Under the pieces are notes generated by a model. The model did no database searches, was not told where the DNA came from, and saw only the letters and a list, made by a program, of their open reading frames with translations. A stretch of 64,000 nucleotides of DNA from Basfia succiniciproducens (GTDB taxonomy: Bacteria; Pseudomonadota; Gammaproteobacteria; Enterobacterales; Pasteurellaceae): positions 911,405 through 975,404 of the forward strand of contig NZ_CP015031.1 in assembly GCF_011455875.1 (NCBI RefSeq). Reading direction: 5' to 3'. This document shows, piece after piece, positions 54,907 through 64,000 of this stretch. Positions within the stretch are counted from its first letter, which is position 1. Every line of letters starts with the position of its first letter. The translations under genes were made by a program, and so were the position numbers.

Positions 54907-55497
54907 TCACGAAACCTTAATAATATTTTTGATATTAAACGGGTGGACTTTTATACAAACATGGTTTTGCGATTTATCTGCAAAGCTCACGGCTATTGAC
55001 GGATTCGGCAACTGTTCGCCATCAACTTTAGGTTCATCCACTTTGATAGTTAAATTGCCCGATTGGTTCCATAAAAATTGTTGTTGAACCCGCTCTACCC
55101 ATTCAATTGATGATTCATTAGGCAAAAACGGTATAACAAACTCAATGTGCTCCCAGGATTCAACGGGATAATGCTTATTTTTAGGAAACGGCAATTCAAT
55201 AATAAAGACCCGCTGCCCCATAAATAACAGCGGTTGCTCTAATTCGATTAAATAAATGGCCCGTCCGTTAACAAGATTATTGCTCAAAATTTTACCGTAG
55301 TTTAACAAAGTTGTCAGCCAACTTTTCGCTTTATCCTCGGTATTTACACGAATTGACAAATGATCAATTTCATACAAAGATAAATCCACTTTCATCTCTT
55401 GAGCCAGCGTTGCGATTTTTTGCTCAAAATCTGAAAATTCCCCATAATTTGCCGGCAAATGCTCAAATAACGAATGTATTTGGTTAAATTTTTGCAT
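54907..55497 (-). CDS. yecM: YecM family VOC-fold protein
   Basis: 196 aa. YecM family: YEIDHLSIRVNTEDKAKSWL, GRAIYLIELEQPLLFMGQRVFIIELPFPKNKHYPVESWEHIEFVIP, AVSFADKSQNHVCIKVHP; metal-ligand-like His, Glu and His positions of a VOC fold are kept. Function unknown. I start at the ATG at 55497 because the longer frame begins at TTG. Divergent from argS by 98 bases, the same neighbour as in E. coli. Confidence 0.85.
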   Translation of the reverse strand: MQKFNQIHSLFEHLPANYGEFSDFEQKIATLAQEMKVDLSLYEIDHLSIRVNTEDKAKSWLTTLLNYGKILSNNLVNGRAIYLIELEQPLLFMGQRVFIIELPFPKNKHYPVESWEHIEFVIPFLPNESSIEWVERVQQQFLWNQSGNLTIKVDEPKVDGEQLPNPSIAVSFADKSQNHVCIKVHPFNIKNIIKVS

Positions 55498-55595
55498 TTT
55501 TTCTCGCTTTATCTTTTCCAACTAGCTAAAGCACGTTATCATAACGGATTATTTTTTGAAATCAAATAACATAAAAAAATATAGGTAATAGGACA

Positions 55596-57326
55596 GTGAA
55601 TATTCAATGGATTTTATCGGACAAAATTAAACGGGCAATGATTGCGGCGGGAGCAGAACAAAATGCGGAACCTCTTGTTCGTCAATCGGGCAAACCGCAA
55701 TTCGGCGACTATCAAGCCAACGGAATTATGGGGGCGGCTAAAAAATTGGGTTTAAATCCCCGCGAATTTGCCCAAAAAGTATTAGAGCAAGTGGATTTAT
55801 CAGACATTGCTGAAAAAACCGAAATAGCAGGTCCCGGTTTTATTAATATCTTTTTAAATAAAAACTGGGTGGCGCAACAGGCGGATACCGCTTTAAACGC
55901 GCCCAATTTCGGTATTAAAACCGCGCATCCGCAAACAGTAGTGATTGATTATTCTTCGCCGAACGTCGCTAAAGAAATGCACGTGGGCCATTTGCGTTCG
56001 ACAATTATCGGTGATGCGGTAGCGCGGGCATTAGAATTTATGGGCAATCACGTTATCCGCGCAAATCATGTGGGCGACTGGGGAACGCAATTCGGTATGC
56101 TTATCGCCTATTTGGAAAAAATGGAAAACGAGCATGCGGACGCCATGCAGTTAAGCGATTTAGAAGCCTTTTATCGCGCGGCAAAAGAAACTTACGACAA
56201 TGATGAAGAATTTGCCGTGAAAGCGCGCAGTTACGTAGTGAAGTTGCAAAGCGGCGATGAATATTGCCGTACTATGTGGAAAAAATTAGTTGATATGACC
56301 ATGCAACAAAATCAACGTAACTATGAACGCTTAAACGTTACGCTTACGGAAAAAGACGTAATGGGTGAAAGCCTGTATAACCCGATGTTGCCCGCCATAG
56401 TGGAAGATCTGAAAAAACAAGGGCTTGCCGTGGAAGACGATGGCGCGCTTGTTGTTTATCTTGATGAGTTCAAAAATAAAGACGGCGATCCGATGGGCGT
56501 TATCGTTCAGAAAAAAGACGGCGGCTTCCTTTACACCACCACCGATATTGCCGCGGCAAAATATCGTTACCATACTCTACACGCCGATCGCGCATTAGTC
56601 TTCTCCGATACGCGCCAGAGCCAGCATATGCAACAAGCCTGGTTGATTACCCGTAAGGCTGGCTATGTGCCGGATTCATTCAGCCTTGAACACCATAACT
56701 TCGGTATGATGCTGGGTAAAGACGGCAAACCCTTTAAAACCCGTTCGGGCGGCACGGTAAAATTAGCGGATCTGCTGGATGAAGCGGTGGAACGCGCTAC
56801 CCTGTTAATTAATGAAAAAAATACCGCGCTTTCCGAACAGGAAAAAGCGGCGGTAATTGAAGCGGTGGCGATCGGCTCGGTAAAATATGCCGACTTATCC
56901 AAAAACCGAACCACCGACTATGTATTCGACTGGGATAACATGCTGAGTTTTGAAGGGAATACGGCACCTTATATGCAATACGCCTATACCCGTATTCGTT
57001 CTATCTTCAACAAAACTGACGTAAATCCGACCGCACTTTCAGCCGCACATATTGAAATCCGCAATGACAAAGAACGCGCGCTGGCGATTAAATTATTACA
57101 ATTTGAAGAAGCGGTACAAACCGTAGCTAAAGACGGCACACCGCATATTTTATGTAACTATTTGTATGAATTAGCCGGTGTATTCTCAAGTTTCTATGAA
57201 CACTGCCCGATTTTAAATGCGGAAGAACCTGTTAAATTAAGCCGCCTGAAATTGGCTAAATTGACGGAAAAAACGTTAAAACAGGGATTGGATTTACTCG
57301 GCATTAAAACCGTCGAAAAAATGTAA
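55596..57326 (+). CDS. argS: Arginyl-tRNA synthetase
   Basis: 576 aa class I synthetase. Starts with GTG at 55596 (AGGA just upstream), which aligns with E. coli MNIQALLSEK. N-terminal additional domain (about 1-115), HIGH-like motif HVGHLRS in [16 protein letters not shown], catalytic domain to about 370, KMSK-type loop replaced as in this family by [10 protein letters not shown], and DALR anticodon domain (about 450-576) with [22 protein letters not shown]. Uptake signals at 57030 and 57333. Confidence 0.97.
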   Translation: MNIQWILSDKIKRAMIAAGAEQNAEPLVRQSGKPQFGDYQANGIMGAAKKLGLNPREFAQKVLEQVDLSDIAEKTEIAGPGFINIFLNKNWVAQQADTALNAPNFGIKTAHPQTVVIDYSSPNVAKEMHVGHLRSTIIGDAVARALEFMGNHVIRANHVGDWGTQFGMLIAYLEKMENEHADAMQLSDLEAFYRAAKETYDNDEEFAVKARSYVVKLQSGDEYCRTMWKKLVDMTMQQNQRNYERLNVTLTEKDVMGESLYNPMLPAIVEDLKKQGLAVEDDGALVVYLDEFKNKDGDPMGVIVQKKDGGFLYTTTDIAAAKYRYHTLHADRALVFSDTRQSQHMQQAWLITRKAGYVPDSFSLEHHNFGMMLGKDGKPFKTRSGGTVKLADLLDEAVERATLLINEKNTALSEQEKAAVIEAVAIGSVKYADLSKNRTTDYVFDWDNMLSFEGNTAPYMQYAYTRIRSIFNKTDVNPTALSAAHIEIRNDKERALAIKLLQFEEAVQTVAKDGTPHILCNYLYELAGVFSSFYEHCPILNAEEPVKLSRLKLAKLTEKTLKQGLDLLGIKTVEKM

Positions 57327-57351
57327 TTTCCGACCGCACTTTTTTATCGTC

Positions 57352-57388
57352 AAGGCAAGCAATTATAAACGCTTGCCTTGTTTATTTA
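57352..57388 (+). terminator. Terminator of argS
   Basis: AAGGCAAGC / GCTTGCCTT (9 bp, 10-base loop) followed by a T-rich stretch. Confidence 0.75.
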
Positions 57389-57469
57389 GCGCTTCCACAA
57401 GCGCTAAGACAGGCATATAATACTCACGAATTTCACTCCTATCCTAAGCTGTAATCCCAAGGAACAACC

Positions 57470-58396
57470 ATGAATAAAGCTTTACTTCCCGTTCTTGTCT
57501 CTTCAATTTTTATGCTCTCTGCCTGCAATGAAGAAAAAAACATAGAATTGGCGGCTCAATTACAACATTATCAGCAACAAGTTGACCAATTAAAAACCGA
57601 ATTAGAAAACGCCAATAATAAATTAACCCAAACGCAAAATGAATTAACTGCTCAACAGCAAGCTTTCCCCGCATTAAAAACTACGGAAGAAAAAATTTTT
57701 ACCCGCAACGAAGAAATTAGCTTTACGGAAAACCGACCGACCGGCAGCGGTATTATTAATTATTACATTGATACGGTAAAAACCAGTATTCCCTGGCTGG
57801 ATAAACTGCTTATCAGCCAAGCGATTGACATATTAAATCAGGATGCCGAACCTAAAGATAAACTAACAATCAACGATTCCGATTCGGATCAACAAAAAGC
57901 GGTGCTGACTGAAAAGCTGGAAAACAATTATCAACGGGATTTGGACATTCTTACCGCCAATAAACTGCCAGGTATCGATTATATTATTGAAACGAGCTAT
58001 CTCGGTCAGCGCGAAAATCTAGTCAGTTTTTCACTATTTCGTCATGCCTATTATGGCGGTGAACGTAGCAGTTTTTACACTCGTTATCTGAATATCGATA
58101 GTGAAACGCAGTCTATTATCCGTTTAAGTGACGTTATTCCGCCGGTAAAACAAAAAGAATTAAAAGAATTGTTGTGGAATAGCTACGCAAATGCGCTTGG
58201 CAATAATAAACCCTATATAAAAAAACAGAATTTTTATATTGCAAAAGACTTTTATTTCACGCCTGACGGTATGAATTTTGTTTATAGTCCTTCCTCGATT
58301 GCCCCATTCTCTGCCGGAGAAATTACATTACAACTTTACTGGAATGAAATTAATACGCTAATTAATGGTCAATATATATGGCATGACATTAAATAA
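57470..58396 (+). CDS. DUF3298-type lipoprotein, tandem copy 1
   Basis: 308 aa. Lipobox FMLSAC (Cys about 19), coiled coil with Gln/Leu heptads (about 25-65), then a C-terminal domain (about 90-308) like DUF3298/RsiV: LGQRENLVSFSLFRHAYYGG, YLNIDSETQSIIRLSDVI, FYFTPDGMNFVYSPSSIAPFSAGEITLQL. DUF3298 occurs in extracytoplasmic proteins including the anti-sigma factor RsiV, but no sigma factor is near. Ribosome site AAGGAAC. The next gene is its paralogue, 19 bases on. Confidence 0.82.
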   Translation: MNKALLPVLVSSIFMLSACNEEKNIELAAQLQHYQQQVDQLKTELENANNKLTQTQNELTAQQQAFPALKTTEEKIFTRNEEISFTENRPTGSGIINYYIDTVKTSIPWLDKLLISQAIDILNQDAEPKDKLTINDSDSDQQKAVLTEKLENNYQRDLDILTANKLPGIDYIIETSYLGQRENLVSFSLFRHAYYGGERSSFYTRYLNIDSETQSIIRLSDVIPPVKQKELKELLWNSYANALGNNKPYIKKQNFYIAKDFYFTPDGMNFVYSPSSIAPFSAGEITLQLYWNEINTLINGQYIWHDIK

Positions 58397-58415
58397 TAGA
58401 CCCAGGAGTTTAATC

Positions 58416-59420
58416 ATGAGTAAAACCACGCTTAGCTTGCTAATTTCCGCCACGTTATTACTTTCTGCCTGTAATGATGAAGAAGTCCGTAGCTTAAAAG
58501 AACAACTACAAACCAGCCGGCAGCAAATTGCACAACTGCAAGCAGAATTACAGCAAACCAATGCGACTTCAACCATAAAGGCGGATTCGGCACAACCTGA
58601 AGCGGCAATTTCACCCACTGAAGATACGGCGATTCAAGGTAAAATTATTCAAGATGAAATTCCTACCCTGTATGTAAAACCGGTGACGGTATTTGATAAA
58701 ACGGAAAAATTTAATTTTAACGTTAGTAAAAAACCTAAAAACAATGAACCGCTCTATGAAGAAAGCCACATTCATTATGCAATGCATACGGTAGAAACGG
58801 GAATCGAATGGCTGGATTCTCTGCTTTATCAAAATTTAATGGCGGATATCACCATTGAAGATGCCGACAAGCAAAAAGAGTTTGAGTCGATTCCAAATGC
58901 AAAAGACCGCTATGCGGCATTTATCGAATACTTTTATAACAACGCCTTGCCCGAAATTAAAAACGGTACTACTTTAGGCTCGGATTATTACATTAATTTG
59001 GATTATGTCGGTCAAAGAGAAAATATTCTTACTTTTAAAGTGGCAAATTACATGTATGACGGCGGTGCACATGGTATGTACAGCACCGATTACATTAATA
59101 TTGATAGCCGAAAAAAAGCCGTTATCGACTTAAATACGTTGGTAAATAAAGATAAACAGAACCAATTAAAAGAATTACTGTGGAAATCATATCTCGCTTA
59201 TACTAATAACGATAATTCAGACATACCGTTTACCGAAAAACAGGATTTCGATATCTCACAACAATTCTATTTCAGCTCTGAAGGCGTAAATTTCGTTTAT
59301 CCGCCTTATGCCCTAGGCTCCTTTGCGGAAGGCGAAATAACCTTATCTATCAGCTGGTCTGACGCTAAAAACATCATTAATAAAGACTATCTTCGAGAAG
59401 GTTTTACTATACAGGAGTAA
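58416..59420 (+). CDS. DUF3298-type lipoprotein, tandem copy 2
   Basis: 334 aa from the ATG at 58416 (AGGAG upstream). Lipobox LLLSAC (Cys about 17), short coiled coil (about 20-45), linker, then the same domain as copy 1: YVGQRENILTFKVANYMYDGGAHG, YINIDSRKKAVIDLNTLV, KQNQLKELLWKSY, FYFSSEGVNFVYPPYALGSFAEGEITL. Here the motif G-A-H-G matches other DUF3298 proteins better than copy 1 (G-E-R-S), so copy 1 seems the more diverged. Confidence 0.82.
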   Translation: MSKTTLSLLISATLLLSACNDEEVRSLKEQLQTSRQQIAQLQAELQQTNATSTIKADSAQPEAAISPTEDTAIQGKIIQDEIPTLYVKPVTVFDKTEKFNFNVSKKPKNNEPLYEESHIHYAMHTVETGIEWLDSLLYQNLMADITIEDADKQKEFESIPNAKDRYAAFIEYFYNNALPEIKNGTTLGSDYYINLDYVGQRENILTFKVANYMYDGGAHGMYSTDYINIDSRKKAVIDLNTLVNKDKQNQLKELLWKSYLAYTNNDNSDIPFTEKQDFDISQQFYFSSEGVNFVYPPYALGSFAEGEITLSISWSDAKNIINKDYLREGFTIQE

Positions 59421-59436
59421 AACCAAACGAAATAAA

Positions 59437-59472
59437 GCAAAAAGTGCGGTAAATTTTACCGCACTTTTTTTG
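59437..59472. terminator. Bidirectional terminator, inverted uptake signals
   Basis: 15-bp perfect stem AAAAAGTGCGGTAAA / complement (59439-59453, 59455-59469) followed by T. Between the DUF3298 pair (+) and mepS (-). Confidence 0.92.
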
Positions 59473-59493
59473 TATTTGAGTGAATTTTAAAAA

Positions 59494-60054
59494 TTATAAA
59501 ACCCGACGTGATTGCGTATAGGTTCTTGACCAGTAACCGTCGTCTAACGAGCTAATTGTTACGCCTTCTTTTGTACTGGAATGCATAAAGCGGTTACCGC
59601 CCAAATACACGCCTACATGACGATTACCTCGGAAAAAAACTAAATCGCCTTGCTTCAATTCGCTTTTCTGAATTTTCTTACCGACGGAACGCTGTTCGGA
59701 TGTGGAGCGCGGTAAATCAATACCAAACGCAGTGGAAAAGGCTTCTTGCATAAATGCGGAACAATCAATACCGCGTGTTGTCGTACCGCCCAAGCGATAG
59801 CGGGTACCTGCCCACGCACTATAGACTTGCATTAATTTCTTATTATTAATCTGCGCATTTTTGGTTGAATGAATTGAATTGGAACGCACATCATATTGTG
59901 GTTTATTGGTTTTTAAAGAACCGATTAATTCGGTTAACTGAGTATCATTTGTTTCATCCGCCGAGGGATAAACTGCGGCATCCAGCCTGGAAGAGTTAGA
60001 GCAAGCGGTCATTACCAGCGCTGCCGTAACTAGCAAAAATTTCTTAATCATCAT
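59494..60054 (-). CDS. mepS: NlpC/P60 peptidoglycan endopeptidase lipoprotein
   Basis: 186 aa. Lipobox ALVMTAC (Cys about 18). NlpC/P60 domain (about 75-186) with catalytic Cys in TRGIDCSAFMQEAF, His in NRHVGVYLGG and third polar residue (His) in FMHSSTKEGV. MepS (Spr) cuts 4-3 cross-links to let peptidoglycan expand. Related NlpC proteins share the motif, so the exact paralogue is a judgement on length and signal peptide. Confidence 0.88.
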   Translation of the reverse strand: MMIKKFLLVTAALVMTACSNSSRLDAAVYPSADETNDTQLTELIGSLKTNKPQYDVRSNSIHSTKNAQINNKKLMQVYSAWAGTRYRLGGTTTRGIDCSAFMQEAFSTAFGIDLPRSTSEQRSVGKKIQKSELKQGDLVFFRGNRHVGVYLGGNRFMHSSTKEGVTISSLDDGYWSRTYTQSRRVL

Positions 60055-60188
60055 ACTAAAATTGGTTACTTAAACTATAAACGGGATAATCCTACCTAAA
60101 TTACGCACCAATTACCAGCTTTAATTCATATTTATGCAAATTTATCTGTATTTTTGTGAATAAAATCACATTTTTATGCATTTTATTC

Positions 60189-60228
60189 AATAAAAAAGCC
60201 TTTCTATTAATATAAGAAAGGCTTTTAA
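60189..60228 (-). terminator. Terminator of the pdh operon
   Basis: Stem AAAAGCCTTTCT / AGAAAGGCTTTT with a 9-base loop; minus-strand T run follows. Begins about 15 bases past the lpdA stop. Confidence 0.9.
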
Positions 60229-60242
60229 GCTATTAAGCGATA

Positions 60243-61670
60243 TTATTTTTTCTTCGCTTTCGGATTTGGCAAGTCTGTCACAGACCCTTCGAATACCTCT
60301 GCGGCAAGACCGACAGATTCATGTAAAGTCGGGTGAGCATGAATAGTTAAAGCGATATCTTCCGCGTCACATCCCATCTCGATAGCAAGGCCGATTTCGC
60401 CTAACAATTCACCGGCATTTGTACCTACAATCGCACCACCTAAAATACGATGTGAATCTTTATCGAAAATCAGTTTGGTCATACCGTCCGCACAATCCGA
60501 CGCGATTGCACGACCGGAGGCGGCCCACGGGAATGTCGCCACTTCGTAATTTAAGTTTTCCGCTTTACATTCTTTCTCCGTTTTACCGACCCAAGCCACT
60601 TCAGGTTCGGTATAAGCAATTGACGGAATCACTTTCGGATCGAAATAATGTTTTTTACCTGCGATAACTTCAGCGGCAACATGACCTTCATGCACACCTT
60701 TATGAGCAAGCATAGGTTGACCGACAATATCACCAATCGCAAAAATATGCGGTACATTGGTACGCATTTGTTTATCAACATTGATAAAACCGCGATCAGT
60801 TACTTCGATACCCGCTTTTTCGGCACCGATTAATTTACCGTTCGGCGTACGACCGATAGCAACCAACACCGCATCATAAACTCGGGTTTCAACCTTACCG
60901 TCTTTGGCTTCCATGGAAACATGAATACCGTCTTCTTTCGCTTCCACCGTAGTTACTTTTGTTTCTAACAATAAATTGAATTTTTGTTCGATACGTTTAG
61001 TAAAGATTTTAACAATATCTTTATCCGCAGCAGGAATCACTTGATCAAACATTTCAACCACATCAATTTGCGAACCTAATGCGCTATAAACGGTACCCAT
61101 TTCTAAACCGATGATACCGCCGCCCATAACCAATAAGTTTTTCGGCACTTCACGCAATGCAAGGGCATCAGTTGAATCCCAAACTCGCGGATCTTCATGA
61201 GGAATAAACGGTAATTGAACCGGTCGGGAACCCGCTGCAATAATAGCGTTATCGAATTTAATCGTGGTCGGGTTACCTTCGCGATCTTTAGCCACTAAAG
61301 TATGGCTGTCGGCAAATTCCGCCAAACCTTCGACAACAGTAACCTTACGCATTTTCGCCATGCCCGCTAAGCCGCCGGTTAAACGGCCTACTACTGCATT
61401 TTTGCCTTCGCGTACTTTATCTAAATCAATAGTAGGTTCGCCAAAAACAATGCCGTGATGTTCCACATGTTTTGCATCTTCAATCACTTTTGCTACATGT
61501 AATAACGCTTTAGAAGGGATACAACCAACATTTAAACACACACCGCCTAAAGTCGAATAACGTTCGACCAATACGGTTTCAAGACCAAGGTCCGCACAAC
61601 GGAACGCCGAAGAATAACCTGCAGGGCCTGCACCAAGCACCACAACTTGAGTTTTAATTTCTTTGCTCAT
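60243..61670 (-). CDS. lpdA: Dihydrolipoamide dehydrogenase (E3)
   Basis: 475 aa flavoprotein of the pyruvate and 2-oxoglutarate dehydrogenase complexes. FAD motif VVVLGAGPAGYSSAFRCADLG, redox disulfide GGVCLNVGCIPSKALL, NAD motif VMGGGIIGLEMGTVYSALG, second FAD motif FAIGDIVGQPMLAHKG, catalytic HAHPTLHE. The ATG at 61670 (AGGT upstream) is used; 13 extra residues to 61709 are not conserved. Last gene of aceE-aceF-lpdA. Confidence 0.97.
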   Translation of the reverse strand: MSKEIKTQVVVLGAGPAGYSSAFRCADLGLETVLVERYSTLGGVCLNVGCIPSKALLHVAKVIEDAKHVEHHGIVFGEPTIDLDKVREGKNAVVGRLTGGLAGMAKMRKVTVVEGLAEFADSHTLVAKDREGNPTTIKFDNAIIAAGSRPVQLPFIPHEDPRVWDSTDALALREVPKNLLVMGGGIIGLEMGTVYSALGSQIDVVEMFDQVIPAADKDIVKIFTKRIEQKFNLLLETKVTTVEAKEDGIHVSMEAKDGKVETRVYDAVLVAIGRTPNGKLIGAEKAGIEVTDRGFINVDKQMRTNVPHIFAIGDIVGQPMLAHKGVHEGHVAAEVIAGKKHYFDPKVIPSIAYTEPEVAWVGKTEKECKAENLNYEVATFPWAASGRAIASDCADGMTKLIFDKDSHRILGGAIVGTNAGELLGEIGLAIEMGCDAEDIALTIHAHPTLHESVGLAAEVFEGSVTDLPNPKAKKK

Positions 61671-61751
61671 ATTTTTACCTATATAAGAGCAGGCTGATTT
61701 GCCCGCCAAAGTAACTGGTAAACAGAGGGAATTCCCTCTTTACGAAAATCT

Positions 61752-61796
61752 GCAAGTGCGGTCAAAATTTTGAAAATTTCCACCGCACTTTTCTCA
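61752..61796. repeat. Inverted uptake-signal pair between aceF and lpdA, no T tract
   Basis: AAGTGCGGT (61754) and ACCGCACTT (61782) with CAAAATTTTG and AAAATTT between. Unlike the other pairs it lacks a T run after the stem on the minus strand, so it may not terminate; read-through into lpdA is needed. Confidence 0.65.
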
Positions 61797-61801
61797 TTCG
61801 A

Positions 61802-63685
61802 CTACATCACTAGACGACGTAAATCGGATAATACACCATTAATATAACTAATAAAACGCGCACCGTCCGCACCGTCAATTACACGGTGGTCGAAAGATAA
61901 CGATAACGGCAACATTAAGCGAGGCATGAACTCTTTGCCGTTCCATACCGGCGCCATTTCGGATTTAGATACGCCTAAAATCGCTACTTCCGGCGCATTT
62001 ACAATCGGTGCGAAGTGGGTTGTACCCAAACCGCCGATACTTGAAATGGTAAAACAGCCGCCTTGCATATCCGATGCGGTTAATTTACCGTCACGGGCTT
62101 TTTTCGACACTTCCATTAATTCGCGGGAAAGTTCGATAATGCCTTTTTTGTTCACGTCTTTAAATACAGGCACCACTAAGCCGTTTGGCGTATCCACGGC
62201 AACACCGATGTTTACATATTTTTTCAATGTTAATCGTTGACCGTCTTCGGAAATCGAGCTGTTGAAACGCGGATAGGCTTCTAATGCTTTCGCCGCCGCT
62301 TTCATAATAAATACCACCGGAGTAATTTTCACACCCAGTTTTTGTTTTTCCGCTAACACATTTTGTTCTTTACGGAATGCTTCTAAATCGGTGATATCCG
62401 CACGATCAAAATGGGTAACATGAGGAATCATCACCCAGTTACGGTGTAAATTCGCGCCTGAAATTTTATTAATACGGGTTAATTCAATTTCTTCCACTTC
62501 ACCGAATTTACTGAAATCAACTTTCGGCCATGGTAATAAACCTAAGCCGGCACCGCTTGCCGCACCGGTTGATGCAGTCGCACCGCTTTCAAGAGCTTTA
62601 AGCGCGTTTTTCACATATTCCTGAACGTCTTCTTTTAAGATACGACCTTTACGCCCCGTACCTTTTACTTTATCCAGATTTACGCCGAATTCACGGGCTA
62701 AACGACGAACAACCGGCGTTGCATGCGCATAGCTTGCGCTAGTCGCAATTGAATCCTGATTCACAGGAGCAAGAGATTGTGCCGGAGCCGCTTGTGGCGC
62801 AGGTGCCACTGGAGCCGATGCCGCTTGAGCCGGTGCCGCCGCTTGAACTGCAGGCGCGCTACCCGCCACGTCAAAACGCATAATCAATGAACCGGTAGAA
62901 ACTTTGTCACCGGATTTCACTAAAATTTCTTTTACCACGCCGGCAAACGGCGCAGGTACTTCCATTGACGCTTTGTCGCCTTCCACCGTAATTAATGACT
63001 GTTCTTCCGCAACGCTGTCACCGACTTTAACCATAATCTCGGTAACATTCACTTCGTCACCGCCGATATCCGGTACATTTACATCCTGAACGGCACTTGC
63101 CGCCGGAGCCGCTTGAACAGTGGTCGCAGGTGTTTCAGCCGCAGGCGCACCACCGCCCGCTACTTCAAATTTCATGATAAGCGAACCGGTAGAAACCTTA
63201 TCGCCTTCTTTGATTAAAATTTCTTTCACCACACCCGCTTGTGGTGCAGGCACTTCCATTGAGGCTTTATCGCCTTCAACATTGATAATTGATTGTTCTT
63301 CCGCAACGCTGTCGCCGACCTTAACCATAATCTCGGTAACATTTACTTCGTCGGAACCGATATCAGGCACATGAATTTCGATCACAGCGCTTGTAGTTGG
63401 TGCCGCCGCAGGCTCTACCGCCGCCGCTTGAGGTGCAGAGGCAGGTGCGGAATCCGCTGATTCTAAAACAAACATAGGTGAACCGGTTGTAACCTTGTCA
63501 CCTACTTTCACTAAAATTTCTTTTACTACGCCCGCTTCCGGAGACGGCACTTCCATTGAGGCTTTGTCGCCTTCAACATTGATGATTGATTGTTCTTCTG
63601 TAACTGTATCACCAACTTTCACCATTACTTCGGTAACGGTAACTTCATCAGCACCAATATCTGGAATTTGAATTTGTTTTGACAT
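61802..63685 (-). CDS. aceF: Pyruvate dehydrogenase dihydrolipoyl acetyltransferase (E2)
   Basis: 627 aa. Three lipoyl domains (about 1-75, 105-180, 205-285), each with the lipoylated Lys in [10 protein letters not shown], joined by Ala/Pro-rich linkers; peripheral-subunit-binding domain (about 330-370, [15 protein letters not shown]...GRKGRI); catalytic acetyltransferase domain to the end with [12 protein letters not shown] (active His). ATG at 63685 has GGATG upstream. The three lipoyl repeats are close copies of each other at DNA level, so assembly or recombination could alter their number. Confidence 0.97.
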   Translation of the reverse strand: MSKQIQIPDIGADEVTVTEVMVKVGDTVTEEQSIINVEGDKASMEVPSPEAGVVKEILVKVGDKVTTGSPMFVLESADSAPASAPQAAAVEPAAAPTTSAVIEIHVPDIGSDEVNVTEIMVKVGDSVAEEQSIINVEGDKASMEVPAPQAGVVKEILIKEGDKVSTGSLIMKFEVAGGGAPAAETPATTVQAAPAASAVQDVNVPDIGGDEVNVTEIMVKVGDSVAEEQSLITVEGDKASMEVPAPFAGVVKEILVKSGDKVSTGSLIMRFDVAGSAPAVQAAAPAQAASAPVAPAPQAAPAQSLAPVNQDSIATSASYAHATPVVRRLAREFGVNLDKVKGTGRKGRILKEDVQEYVKNALKALESGATASTGAASGAGLGLLPWPKVDFSKFGEVEEIELTRINKISGANLHRNWVMIPHVTHFDRADITDLEAFRKEQNVLAEKQKLGVKITPVVFIMKAAAKALEAYPRFNSSISEDGQRLTLKKYVNIGVAVDTPNGLVVPVFKDVNKKGIIELSRELMEVSKKARDGKLTASDMQGGCFTISSIGGLGTTHFAPIVNAPEVAILGVSKSEMAPVWNGKEFMPRLMLPLSLSFDHRVIDGADGARFISYINGVLSDLRRLVM

Positions 63686-63703
63686 ATTTATCATCCTTCG
63701 TAA

Positions 63704-63797
63704 GGTGGGCATGTTTGCCCACCATAAAATTTGATGTGTCGATCAAATTAAAAATATGAGTTTTTTGACCGCACTTTGGTGGGCTTACAAGCCCACC
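63704..63797. repeat. Three-hairpin spacer between aceE and aceF
   Basis: Hairpins GGTGGGCA/TGCCCACC (63704-63723), AATTTGAT/ATCAAATT (63728-63749) and GGTGGGCT/AGCCCACC (63778-63797), with an uptake signal at 63768. The first and third share GGTGGGC...GCCCACC and look like copies of a dispersed repeat. Confidence 0.65.
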
Positions 63798-63810
63798 CTA
63801 CCATCTATAA

Positions 63811-64000
63811 TTATGCGTATAACGGGTTAATACGATCTACATCTAAACCGAATTTCGCAATAGCATCGGCAACAACTTGTTTTTCCAGTTTGCCTTGTTT
63901 TGCTAATTCGTTTAATGCGGCAACCACGACATAATGCGCATCCACTTCAAAGTGTTCACGCAAGTTTTCACGGCTGTCCGAACGACCGAAACCGTCAGTA
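63811..64000 (-). CDS. aceE: Pyruvate dehydrogenase E1 component, C-terminal end only
   Basis: Partial, 62 codons plus stop on the minus strand. The frame reads TDGFGRSDSRENLREHFEVD, then AHYVVVAALNELAKQGKLEK and ends in DVDRINPLYA. This is the conserved C-terminus of the homodimeric E1 (TDGFGRSD ... FEVDAxYVVxAAL). First gene of the pdh operon; the rest lies beyond the window. Confidence 0.96.
   Translation of the reverse strand, partial: TDGFGRSDSRENLREHFEVDAHYVVVAALNELAKQGKLEKQVVADAIAKFGLDVDRINPLYA

Noticed and set aside
61802-63685. Assembly artefact in the three lipoyl repeats of aceF
   Set aside because: The repeats differ at many bases, and three lipoyl domains is normal for E. coli-type E2.

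Overview
The window looks like chromosomal backbone of a Pasteurellaceae bacterium. By hand I find about 44 exact copies of the DNA uptake signal core AAGTGCGGT or its complement, where chance would give about 0.5. This is the Haemophilus-type (Hin) signal, not the ACAAGCGGT type of Actinobacillus pleuropneumoniae and Mannheimia haemolytica. With hemA, pdh and purHD present and protein lengths close to those of E. coli, I favour the [Mannheimia]/Basfia succiniciproducens - Actinobacillus succinogenes side of the family; the species is an inference. I see no prophage, CRISPR array, rRNA operon or intact insertion sequence.

Layout. 1-4.4 kb: 3' part of glnE, then sspAB and rplM-rpsI on the minus strand, and tRNA-Leu(CAG). 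4.7-9.4 kb: zapG, rsmI, and the lpoA-yraN-diaA-dolP envelope and replication cluster. 9.5-13.5 kb: a non-canonical Nramp-like transporter, a four-tRNA operon (Met-Leu-Gln-Gln, read on the minus strand), a gene-free stretch of about 1 kb with promoter-like and structured elements, and a CDF metal transporter. 13.6-22.3 kb: glyA with a coupled DUF1294 gene, purD and purH under a PurR operator, a YeaK-type editing enzyme, dsbD and a TetR regulator. 22.4-28.8 kb: a complete tripartite export operon (HlyD - RbbA-like - YhhJ-like - outer membrane factor). 28.8-37.4 kb: glnD, map, erpA-yacL, sdaA, mrcB. 37.5-43.7 kb: ribE/norM divergent pair, then a TonB-dependent receptor followed by an SbmA/YddA-type ABC transporter. 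43.8-52.2 kb: cra, ilvIH, an NhaC-family transporter behind a lysine riboswitch, hns, purU, hemA. 52.4-64 kb: an OppA-like lipoprotein, slyB, a small lipoprotein, yecM, argS, two tandem DUF3298 lipoproteins, mepS, and the pyruvate dehydrogenase operon aceE-aceF-lpdA.

How the genes connect. GlnE and GlnD are two enzymes of the nitrogen-status cascade acting on glutamine synthetase and PII. GlyA, PurD, PurH and PurU share the one-carbon and purine economy. LpoA, PBP1b (mrcB), MepS and SlyB serve cell-wall growth and the envelope. Many convergent gene pairs are closed by hairpins made from two inverted uptake signals.

The best regulatory signals are the lysine riboswitch at 49.1-49.3 kb with a plausible ribosome-site sequestering hairpin, a perfect PurR palindrome at purH, a full Cra operator match on the cra promoter itself, a stringent-type promoter for the tRNA operon, and a 9+9 bp inverted repeat between tetR and the export operon. 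The least explained pieces are the structured element and orphan CRP-like site in the 11.4-12.3 kb gap, the multi-hairpin element between purH and purD, the Nramp-like protein lacking both metal-site motifs, and the tandem DUF3298 lipoproteins.
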